54,933 bases of DNA from Candidatus Aminicenantota bacterium. Lineage in GTDB: Bacteria > Acidobacteriota > Aminicenantia > Aminicenantales > Saccharicenantaceae. The DNA is taken from the NCBI GenBank assembly GCA_026393975.1, contig JAPKZD010000012.1, positions 91,007 to 145,939 on the forward strand, written 5' to 3'. Within the stretch, counting starts at the first letter, position 1. Each line of letters opens with the position of its first letter. The notes beneath the pieces are model-generated. The model worked only from the letters and a program-made list of their open reading frames with translations, did no database searches and was not told the origin of the DNA. The position numbers were made by a program, and so were the translations under genes. Below are positions 46,164-53,966 of this stretch, one piece after another.

Positions 46164-47489
46164 ATGCACCTGGCTTTCGTCTGGCACTTCCATCAGCCGA
46201 TCTACCGCGACCCCGACACGCGGGAATACATCCTCCCCTGGGTCAATTACCACGCCGTGAAGAACTACCATCAGATGGCCCGCCTGGCCGAAGAGGCGGA
46301 GTTCCCGGGGACCTACAACATCGTCCCCTGCCTCCTCGAGCAGGTCCTCGAATACGTCGGCGGTTCCGCCAACGACCCCTTCCAGGCCGCGCTCGAAAAA
46401 GACCCGGGCAAGCTGACCTATGCGGACGTCCGGCTCCTCGGAAAGATCGTCCCCGGCGAGACCAACGCCCGCCGCCTGCAGGAGCTGGCCGTGAAGGCCC
46501 TGTTCTCCGCGCCCCTGACTCCGGAGGGGGACCGGGACAGCCTGCTCCAGCTCAGGAAAGAGGTGCTCGCCGACCTCCTGCCAAGTTACCTCCGTCTCCA
46601 CGAGAAAGGCTTGGCCGAACTCACCACGACACCTTATTATCACCCTCTCCTGCCGCTCATTTTCGACCTCCGGTCGGCCGACGGAGAATCGTTCCCGGAA
46701 CTGCCCTTCCGGCACCCCGAGGACGGAAAGAGCCAACTGGCCAAGGGCCGGGCCTATTTCACGAAGATCTTCGGTTTCGAGCCGGCGGGCCTCTGGCCCT
46801 CGGAAGGCGGCGTCAGCCGCGAGGTCGCCCGCGCCGCCGCGGCCGCCGGCTTCCGCTTCGCCCTGACGGATGAGAACGTCCTCTGGAAAAGCCGGCCCGC
46901 GCCTCACGCCCCCGCCGACCTGTTCAAGCCCTACCTCTCGGAGTCTCTCGCGCTCTTTTTCCGCGACCGGGAGCTCTCGGATATGCTGAGCTTCGAGTAC
47001 CAGAAGTGGCCCGCCGCGGCGGCCGTCGAGGATTTCGTCGCAAAGCTCGAGACGCGGAGAAAGGCCGCCGACGAGGCTTCGATCCTCGTCGTCGTCCTCG
47101 ACGGCGAGAACCCGTGGGAGTACTACCCCGGAAACGGCGTCCCTTTTCTGCGCGCCCTCTTCGACAGGGTCAAGCGTCTCGAAGGTTTCACCCTGACATC
47201 TCTCGAAGGCTACCTCGCGGCAGAACCGGCCCGGGATGAGATCGATCTGGTCCCGGGGACCTGGCTGGGGAACTTTTCCAAGTGGATCGGCCACCCGGCC
47301 AAGAACGCGGCCTGGGACCTGCTCGCGAAGGCCCGCCAGGCCTGCGGGCCTTCGGAAGAGATGGCCGTGGCCGAAGGCTCGGACTGGTTCTGGTGGTACG
47401 GCGAGGAAGGCAAGGACGAGTTCGACTATCTCTTCAAGGCCTATATCCGGAAGGCTTGCCGGGACGCGGGCGTGAAGGAGCTCGAATGA
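46164..47489 (+). CDS. GH57 alpha-glucan hydrolase (amylopullulanase-like)
   Basis: 441 aa. GH57 hallmarks: the N-terminal LAFVWHFHQPIYRD, nucleophile E214 in GLWPSEGGVSREV, and acid/base D313 in VVLDGENPWEYY. No signal peptide is present, so it acts in the cytosol on stored alpha-glucan. I chose ATG 46164, two bases after the M28 stop, with AAGGA about nine bases upstream; a longer frame upstream is an overlap within the M28 gene. The next gene overlaps its stop (ATGA). The specificity (alpha-amylase versus pullulanase) is not fixed by sequence. Confidence 0.92.
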   Translation: MHLAFVWHFHQPIYRDPDTREYILPWVNYHAVKNYHQMARLAEEAEFPGTYNIVPCLLEQVLEYVGGSANDPFQAALEKDPGKLTYADVRLLGKIVPGETNARRLQELAVKALFSAPLTPEGDRDSLLQLRKEVLADLLPSYLRLHEKGLAELTTTPYYHPLLPLIFDLRSADGESFPELPFRHPEDGKSQLAKGRAYFTKIFGFEPAGLWPSEGGVSREVARAAAAAGFRFALTDENVLWKSRPAPHAPADLFKPYLSESLALFFRDRELSDMLSFEYQKWPAAAAVEDFVAKLETRRKAADEASILVVVLDGENPWEYYPGNGVPFLRALFDRVKRLEGFTLTSLEGYLAAEPARDEIDLVPGTWLGNFSKWIGHPAKNAAWDLLAKARQACGPSEEMAVAEGSDWFWWYGEEGKDEFDYLFKAYIRKACRDAGVKELE

Positions 47490-49456
47490 ACGAGCTCGTC
47501 TTCCTATTCGCCGTCCACAACCACCAGCCGGTGGGGAATTTCGACCACATCGTCAAGGACGCGTTCGAGGACTGCTATCGGCCCCTCCTGGAGCGCCTGG
47601 CCGGACATCCCGGCTTCCGCTTCGCCCTCCACTTCTCCGGCCCTCTCTGGGAGTACATGGAAAAGAACGAGCGGACCTGTTGGGACCTCGTCAAGGAACT
47701 GTCCGGCCGGGGGCAGGTCGAGCTCCTGAGCGGAGGCTTCTACGAACCCATCCTTTCGATCATTCCCGAAGACGACCGGGTCGGGCAGGTCCGGATGATG
47801 AACGATTACCTCCGGGAGAATTTCGGACAGGCGCCGCGCGGGCTGTGGCTCACAGAAAGGGTCTGGGAGCCGCACCTGCCCAAGTCCCTGGCGGCGGCGG
47901 GCATCGAATACACCCTCCTCGACGAAGAGCATTTTCACTACGCCGGGATCCGCGACCTGGCCACGACCTATGTCACCGAGGAAGAAGGCCGAAATCTGCG
48001 GCTTTTTCCGATCGACAAAAAGCTCCGCTACCTCGTGCCGTTCCACGGCCTCGACGACATCGACGCCCATCTCGACGGCCTCCGGGCTTCGGGCGGGACG
48101 GCCATCCTCGGGGACGACGGCGAGAAATTCGGCGTCTGGCCGGGCACCCACAAATGGGTGTTCGAGGAAGGCTGGCTCGAGCGGTTCCTCGCCTACATTG
48201 AAGACAAAGGCATCCGGACGATGTCCTTTTCCGAGTATCTGGACGCGCATCCGCCCTCGGGCAGGGTCTATCTTCCGCCGGCGTCCTACGAAGAGATGAT
48301 GGAGTGGGTCCTCGAGCCCGACGACCAGGCGGTCTTCAAAAAGCTCAAGGCCGGGTCCGGCCCGGAAGTCCGCCGGTTCCTGCGGGGTGGGTTCTTCCGC
48401 GAATTCTTCCTCAAGTACCCGGAGGCGAACCGCCTCCACAAACGGATGGTCATGATCTCGCGGGAAGTCCACGCCGCCGGGGCGGAGGAGGCCGCGCTCA
48501 AAGACCTCTACAAGGGCCAATGCAATGACGCCTACTGGCACGGCGTCTTCGGCGGACTCTATCTGCCCCATCTCCGGGAAGCCGTCTACCACCATCTTCT
48601 CGAAGCCGAGAAGAGGACGCCGGATGCGCCCGCCTGGAATTCTCTGGACTACGATTGCGACGGACGGGGCGAGCTCGTTTACCGGGACCCGGTCTTCGGC
48701 CTGCTGGTCAAGCCGTCCTTCGGCGGAACTCTCGTCGAGGTCGACTACCGCCCCTGGTCGCGGAACCTCTCCAACGTCCTCTCGCGGCGCCGTGAATCCT
48801 ACCACCGGTCGCCGGAAGCCGGAGAAGGGGAGGAGGGGACGGGCAAGAGCATCCACGAGCTCCGCAAGAAACTGCCGCCCGAAGCCGAAGAGCTGACCCG
48901 CCCCGACTGGTACCCCCGATTCTCGCTCATCGACCATTTCTTCCACGCCGACACGAAAGCGGAGGATTTCAGGAAGGCCGACTACGGGGAACAGGGGGAT
49001 TTCGTCGACCAGCCGTTCTCGTTCAAGGCCGCGGGGAAAACGCTCGTCCTGGAGCGCCGCGGAGCGGTCTGGGCTTCGGGCGAGCGCGTCCCTCTCGCCG
49101 TTAGGAAGACGATCGAGGCCGGCGACGGCGCGCTCCGCGTCATCCTCGAAGTCGAAAACCTATCCGAAAAAGCCCTCTCTTTGAAATACGGTTCGGAATG
49201 GAACTTCCTGGCCTTTCCCCACGAGTTCGAACTCCATGGCCCCGGCGGAGCGGCCCTCTACGGGGGACATCTCCTGTTCGAGCCGGAGGGGGCGGACGCT
49301 CTCTGGTCCTTCGCCCTGCGGACGCTCTCCCAATCCGAAGGAGGTTTTGATATAATCCACCAAGGGTACTGTTTCTGTCCGGTGTGGCCGTTGGCATTGG
49401 CCGGGAACGCGAAAAAGCGCTTGACCATCGTCTTGAAGGAGCATCATGGCCGATAA
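47486..49456 (+). CDS. GH57 4-alpha-glucanotransferase / alpha-amylase
   Basis: 656 aa, close to the Thermococcus litoralis 4-alpha-glucanotransferase (659 aa). N-terminal FLFAVHNHQPVGNFDHI; nucleophile E124 in GLWLTERVWEPHLPK; acid/base D211 in LGDDGEKFGVWPGTHKWV. These spacings fit the known E123/D214 pair. A C-terminal beta-sandwich (DUF1925/1926-like, about 380-650) is present. It would shuffle or shorten alpha-1,4-glucan chains in the cytosol. GAAGGAG lies before the ATG, and the start overlaps the upstream GH57 gene. The branching-enzyme gene overlaps its 3' end by 11 bases. Confidence 0.94.
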   Translation: MNELVFLFAVHNHQPVGNFDHIVKDAFEDCYRPLLERLAGHPGFRFALHFSGPLWEYMEKNERTCWDLVKELSGRGQVELLSGGFYEPILSIIPEDDRVGQVRMMNDYLRENFGQAPRGLWLTERVWEPHLPKSLAAAGIEYTLLDEEHFHYAGIRDLATTYVTEEEGRNLRLFPIDKKLRYLVPFHGLDDIDAHLDGLRASGGTAILGDDGEKFGVWPGTHKWVFEEGWLERFLAYIEDKGIRTMSFSEYLDAHPPSGRVYLPPASYEEMMEWVLEPDDQAVFKKLKAGSGPEVRRFLRGGFFREFFLKYPEANRLHKRMVMISREVHAAGAEEAALKDLYKGQCNDAYWHGVFGGLYLPHLREAVYHHLLEAEKRTPDAPAWNSLDYDCDGRGELVYRDPVFGLLVKPSFGGTLVEVDYRPWSRNLSNVLSRRRESYHRSPEAGEGEEGTGKSIHELRKKLPPEAEELTRPDWYPRFSLIDHFFHADTKAEDFRKADYGEQGDFVDQPFSFKAAGKTLVLERRGAVWASGERVPLAVRKTIEAGDGALRVILEVENLSEKALSLKYGSEWNFLAFPHEFELHGPGGAALYGGHLLFEPEGADALWSFALRTLSQSEGGFDIIHQGYCFCPVWPLALAGNAKKRLTIVLKEHHGR

Positions 49457-51098
49457 GTACTTTTCTCTCGTCCTTCACAGCCACATTCCCTACGTCCTGG
49501 CCCACGGCAGTTGGCCGCACGGGATGGACTGGCTCTACGAGGCCGCCGCGGAAACATACATGCCGCTCCTCGACGTCTTCGAGCGGCTGGCCGGCGAAGG
49601 GATCGCAGCCCGGGCGAACGTCAGCTTCACCCCGGTCCTGATGGAGCAGCTCAAGGATCCCGGCTTCGTCCGGGTCTTCGACGAGTACCTGAGGATGAAG
49701 ATCGAGATCGCCGTCCGTGACCGGGATTATTTCGAGCGGACGGGGAACGGCGCCCTTCGTCCGCTTACCGATTTTTGGGAGGCCTGGTACCGGAAGATCC
49801 TCGACGATTTCCAGGGCCGTTGTCACGGCGATATCCTCGGCGCGTTCCGGTCCCTCCAGGACCGCGGCTATATCGAGGTCCTGACTTCGGCGGCGACGCA
49901 CGGCTATTTCCCGCTTCTCGCCAGGGACGAAAGCATCCGCCAGCAGGTCCGGCAGGGGCTTTACACCTACCGCAAGTACTTCGGCCGGGAGGCCCGGGGA
50001 TTTTGGATCCCCGAATGCGCCTACCGGCCCGGCTACAACTGGAAGTCCCCGGTCGAAGACAAAGCGCCTTATCCCCGGCTCGGCATCGACGAGATCCTGG
50101 GCCAGGAGGGCATCGGCTATTTCTTCGTCGACGCCCATCTCCTCAAGGGAGGGGAGGCCAAGGGCGTCTACCTCGACCGCTTTCCCGGCCTGAAGCTCCT
50201 CTGGGAGAAATTTAAGGGCTCCTACCAGCCGACGGACGAACTGCCGCGGGACCCTTATTCCTCCTACCTGGCCCATCCCTCGCACGTGCCGTTTTTCGCC
50301 CGGGACGACGTCTCCGGTTCGCAGGTCTGGAGCCGCAACATGGGTTATCCCGGGGACGGCGCATATCTCGAATTCCACAAAAAGCATTTCCCGGGCGGCA
50401 TGCGCTACTGGAGGATCACCTCGAGCGACGCCGACCTGGGCCTCAAGAAGCCCTATGACCCGGCCCGGACCCGGGAAAGGATGGAGGAGCACGCGGGGCA
50501 TTTCGTCTCCGTCATCGAGGAGACCCTCAAGGGAAAAACCGCGGGCTCGGTCGTCGCCCTATACGATACGGAGCTGTTCGGCCACTGGTGGTTCGAAGGT
50601 CCCGAGTGGCTTTACCTCGTCATCAAAAAACTAGCGGCCGGGCCTATCAAGCCCATGACCGCCGGCGGCTGTCTCGACCGACTGCCGCCCGAAACCGTCA
50701 TTTCACTCCCAGAGGGGTCGTGGGGCCAGGGTGGGTTCCACTGGATCTGGCTCAACGACGACACGTCCTGGATCTGGAAAAAAATCTACAGGATCGAGGA
50801 GGCCGCGGCCGCGCTCACGCCACGCCTCGCCCGCCTCGACCGGCGGATCCTGAAGCAGTTCTTCCGCGAGAAGTTCCTGCTCGAGAGCTCGGACTGGCCC
50901 TTCCTCGTCTCGACCTGGTCGGCCCGGGATTATGCCGAGAACAGGGCCGCCGAGCACTTCGAGCGGGCCCTGACGCTGGCCGGGTGGCTCGAGGAAGGCC
51001 GTGTCCTCACGGACGCCGAGGAGTCGCTCCTTCGCGTCTTCGAGACGGAAGACAGGCTGTTCGAGGAGGTCGTCCTGCCCGATGGAACTGTTATCTAA
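49446..51098 (+). CDS. GH57 1,4-alpha-glucan branching enzyme (DUF1957 type)
   Basis: 550 aa. N-terminal FSLVLHSHIPYVLAHGSWPHG; nucleophile E190 in GFWIPECAYRPGYNW; acid/base D374 in ALYDTELFGHWWFEG; and a C-terminal helical domain (DUF1957, about 430-530) with SDWPFLVSTWSARDYAENR. This set distinguishes GH57 branching enzymes, which make alpha-1,6 branches in glycogen, from other GH57 members. Good AAGGAG lies four bases before the ATG. Its 3' end overlaps glgC by 17 bases, a strong sign of coupled expression. Confidence 0.94.
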   Translation: MADKYFSLVLHSHIPYVLAHGSWPHGMDWLYEAAAETYMPLLDVFERLAGEGIAARANVSFTPVLMEQLKDPGFVRVFDEYLRMKIEIAVRDRDYFERTGNGALRPLTDFWEAWYRKILDDFQGRCHGDILGAFRSLQDRGYIEVLTSAATHGYFPLLARDESIRQQVRQGLYTYRKYFGREARGFWIPECAYRPGYNWKSPVEDKAPYPRLGIDEILGQEGIGYFFVDAHLLKGGEAKGVYLDRFPGLKLLWEKFKGSYQPTDELPRDPYSSYLAHPSHVPFFARDDVSGSQVWSRNMGYPGDGAYLEFHKKHFPGGMRYWRITSSDADLGLKKPYDPARTRERMEEHAGHFVSVIEETLKGKTAGSVVALYDTELFGHWWFEGPEWLYLVIKKLAAGPIKPMTAGGCLDRLPPETVISLPEGSWGQGGFHWIWLNDDTSWIWKKIYRIEEAAAALTPRLARLDRRILKQFFREKFLLESSDWPFLVSTWSARDYAENRAAEHFERALTLAGWLEEGRVLTDAEESLLRVFETEDRLFEEVVLPDGTVI

Positions 51099-52266
51099 GA
51101 AAACGCTGGTTATGGTCCTCTGCGGCGGCAAGGGCGAACGGCTCTACCCGCTGACGCGCGACCGGGCCAAACCGTCCGTGCCGTTCCTCGGCGCCTACCG
51201 GATCGTCGATTTCAGCCTGTCCAACGCCCTCAATTCCGGCCTCCGCAGGATCGCCCTGCTCACCCAGTACAAGTCCCTGTCCCTTGAACGCCACATCCTC
51301 AACGGCTGGAGCATCTTCCATGCCGAGAGCGGCGACTACATCTTCTCGCTCCCCGCCCAGGGCCGAGTCGGCGACCACTGGTACGAGGGGACGGCCGACG
51401 CCGTCTTCCAGAACGTCTACACCATCCAGCAGGAGAACCCGGAGGCCGTCCTGGTGCTATCGGGGGACCACGTCTACAACGCCGACTACCGGAAGCTGCT
51501 GCTTTTCTTCGGCCAGAACGACGCCGACGCGCTGATCATGACCCGGACGATCCCCATCGAAGACGCCTCCCGCTTCGGCGTCATCGGCGTCAACGAGGAA
51601 CGGCGGATAGTCGAGTTCCTGGAAAAACCGAAAAATCCCCTCGCGACTCCCTGGGACCCGGGGAAGAGCCTCATCTCCATGGGCGTCTATCTCTTCAAGA
51701 CCCCCGTCCTGATCAAAGCCCTGATCAAGGACGCCCGGAACCCGCGAAGCTCCCACGATTTCGGCAAAGACATCATCCCGGCCCTCGTCGGCGGCCACCG
51801 CGTTTTCGCCTACACCTTCGACGAGTATTGGGAGGACATCGGTACGATCGACGCCTACTGGAAAGCCAACATGGCCTTCCTTTCGCCGAACCCGCCGGGC
51901 ATCCTGAAGGACCCGGCCTGGCCCGTTCGGACCTACAAGCCCCAGTATCCGCCGACGTTCATCGCCAGTGGAGAACTTCGCTCCTCCATCATTGGCACAG
52001 GGTGCGGGTTATCCGGCTGCCTCGTCGAGAGATCGATCATCGCCCCGGGCGTTCGCATCGAAGCCGGGGCCGAGGTCGTGGACTCGATCCTCTTCGAGGA
52101 CGTTGCTGTCCGTCGCGGCGCCCGGCTCCGCAAGGTCATCATCGACAAGTCCTCGACGATCCCCGAGCGTTTCGAGATCGGCTTCGACGCCGACAAGGAC
52201 GGCCGGAATTTCAAGATCAGCAAGGCCGGCGTCCGGGTCGTCCCCAAGGGCTGGACGTCCGAATGA
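51082..52266 (+). CDS. glgC: glucose-1-phosphate adenylyltransferase
   Basis: 394 aa. The N-terminal nucleotidyltransferase has VLCGGKGERLYPLTRDRAKPSVPF, HWYEGTADAVFQN and VLSGDHVYNADY, with FDEYWEDIGTIDAYW. The C-terminal half (about 290-394) has left-handed beta-helix repeats. It makes ADP-glucose from ATP and glucose-1-phosphate, the committed step of bacterial glycogen synthesis. ATG 51082 overlaps the branching-enzyme gene; a start further upstream would be wholly inside it. The histidine kinase gene starts in its stop codon (ATGA). Confidence 0.95.
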   Translation: MELLSKKTLVMVLCGGKGERLYPLTRDRAKPSVPFLGAYRIVDFSLSNALNSGLRRIALLTQYKSLSLERHILNGWSIFHAESGDYIFSLPAQGRVGDHWYEGTADAVFQNVYTIQQENPEAVLVLSGDHVYNADYRKLLLFFGQNDADALIMTRTIPIEDASRFGVIGVNEERRIVEFLEKPKNPLATPWDPGKSLISMGVYLFKTPVLIKALIKDARNPRSSHDFGKDIIPALVGGHRVFAYTFDEYWEDIGTIDAYWKANMAFLSPNPPGILKDPAWPVRTYKPQYPPTFIASGELRSSIIGTGCGLSGCLVERSIIAPGVRIEAGAEVVDSILFEDVAVRRGARLRKVIIDKSSTIPERFEIGFDADKDGRNFKISKAGVRVVPKGWTSE

Positions 52267-53603
52267 TCGAAAAATATAACTTCCTCGGCTCCGACTTCGA
52301 GCGGGACGCTCCCCGGGAAATGGTGCTCCTGTCGATCATCTCCCAGAGCTTCTTCCAGCCTTTCTCCCTCGAAGACAACCTCCTCGTCATCCTGACGGCG
52401 TTGACCTCGGGTTCGGGCGTCGGCTTCAACCGGGCCATGCTCTTCCTCAAGCAGGGGGACCGCCTCAAGGGGGAGATGTGGCTGGGCCCCCGCTCGGCCG
52501 AGGAGGCCGGGTTCATCTGGGAGGTCCTGTCGACGCCGGGCATCGGCTACATCGAGATCATCGAGCACAACCGGGCCCTGGTCAGCAAGAACGAGGACAC
52601 CCTCAGCAGCCGCCTCAAGGGGCTCGTCTTCGCGGTGGACGAGGAAACCGCGCTCATCCCGGCCTACGCGGCCTGCCGCAAAGAGATCCTCCTCGTCCGC
52701 GAGGCCGCGAGCGAGCCCCTCGTCGACAAGCGCTTCCTGGACGTCATCCAGGTCGACGAGTTCCTCTGCATCCCGCTCCTCGCCCGGGACGAGGTCCTCG
52801 GCGAGATCGTCCTCGACAACGCCATCACCCGGACGCCCATCACGCCGGCCGATATCAAGCTGGCCGGCCTCTGCGGCCTGATCGCCGGCAACTACATCTA
52901 CTCGACGACGCTCCACCGCAAGCTCCTCAATATGGAGAAGATGGCGGCCATGGGCGAGATGGCCATGTTCGTCACCCATCAGCTCCGGAACCCCATCGTC
53001 GCCGTCGGGGGATTTACCGACCAGCTCCTCAAGCCCGACGTCCCGGAAGACAAGAGGCGGCGCAACCTGACCATCATCCGGGACGAGGTCCGCCGGCTCG
53101 AGGACATCATCTACCAGATGGGCCACTTCCTCAAGGTCAGCCTGAAGGAGCCGGCCTATTTCGACCCGGGACCGGTTCTGGCCGGGGTTTTCGACAGCCC
53201 CGAGGTCCAGACGAAATCGCAGGGTTACACGCTGAACGTCAAGTTGGAACCCTGCCTGCCTCTGATCCTCTGCGACCCGATCTCGTTCGGCGAGGTCGTC
53301 CGCAACCTCCTGGACAACGCATTCGACGCGACGCCCACCGGGGGAGCGGTCACCGTCCGGGGGTACCGGAAGAACAGGAGCGGGTTCGTCCTTTCCGTCC
53401 GGGACACGGGCAGGGGGATCTCCAATCCGGACAAGGACCAGCTCTTCAGGCCCTTCTTCACGACCAAGGAAAAAGGCATGGGTCTCGGTCTGCCTTTCAC
53501 CAAGAGGGTTATGGACACTTGCGGCGGCAAGGTCGACGTCCAGAGCCGGGTGGGGAAGGGGTCCCTGTTCAAACTCATTTTTATCTGCCGCGAGAGGGAG
53601 TGA
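52263..53603 (+). CDS. soluble GAF-domain sensor histidine kinase
   Basis: 446 aa. No transmembrane segment or signal is seen, so it should sense a cytosolic cue. Residues about 25-210 look like a GAF domain. The HisKA H-box is MAMFVTHQLRNPIVAVGGF with H239. The ATPase domain has the N-box LLDNAFDATP, DTGRGISNPD and GMGLGLPFTKRV. It starts inside the glgC stop codon and is followed six bases later by a receiver-only response regulator. This physical coupling suggests it responds to, or controls, alpha-glucan or energy status; the ligand is unknown. Confidence 0.93.
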   Translation: MIEKYNFLGSDFERDAPREMVLLSIISQSFFQPFSLEDNLLVILTALTSGSGVGFNRAMLFLKQGDRLKGEMWLGPRSAEEAGFIWEVLSTPGIGYIEIIEHNRALVSKNEDTLSSRLKGLVFAVDEETALIPAYAACRKEILLVREAASEPLVDKRFLDVIQVDEFLCIPLLARDEVLGEIVLDNAITRTPITPADIKLAGLCGLIAGNYIYSTTLHRKLLNMEKMAAMGEMAMFVTHQLRNPIVAVGGFTDQLLKPDVPEDKRRRNLTIIRDEVRRLEDIIYQMGHFLKVSLKEPAYFDPGPVLAGVFDSPEVQTKSQGYTLNVKLEPCLPLILCDPISFGEVVRNLLDNAFDATPTGGAVTVRGYRKNRSGFVLSVRDTGRGISNPDKDQLFRPFFTTKEKGMGLGLPFTKRVMDTCGGKVDVQSRVGKGSLFKLIFICRERE

Positions 53604-53609
53604 AAAGCT

Positions 53610-53966
53610 ATGAAAAAGAATATCCTGCTGGTCGAGGACGAGAAAGCTCTCTGCCTGCTCTATGAAGAGGAGCTGACCCGGGAGGGCTACGCCGTCACCG
53701 CGGTGACCAACGCCGAGGCCGCCCTGGCCGAGCTCGGAAAAACGGCTTTCGACCTGATCGTCACCGATATCCGAATGCCGGGCAAGAACGGGATCGAGCT
53801 CATCACCCAGATCATGGGGCTCCGCAAGGACATCCCGATCATCATCAACTCGGCCTACCAGAGCTATAAGGAGGATTTCATGACCTGGGCCGCCGACGCC
53901 TACGTCGTCAAGTCCGCTTCCCTGGACGAGCTCAAATCGAAGATCAAGCAGCTGATAGGCGACTGA
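53610..53966 (+). CDS. receiver-only response regulator
   Basis: 118 aa, a single CheY-like receiver with no output domain. Acidic pocket E9/D10/E11 in LLVEDEKAL, phospho-acceptor D53 in LIVTDIRMPGKNG, S81 at the usual Thr/Ser position, and K101 in YVVKSASLDEL. It would be phosphorylated by the kinase encoded just upstream. Lacking a DNA-binding domain, it must act by binding another protein, possibly an enzyme of this operon or a second regulator. Its stop overlaps the galT start (TGATG). Confidence 0.94.
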   Translation: MKKNILLVEDEKALCLLYEEELTREGYAVTAVTNAEAALAELGKTAFDLIVTDIRMPGKNGIELITQIMGLRKDIPIIINSAYQSYKEDFMTWAADAYVVKSASLDELKSKIKQLIGD

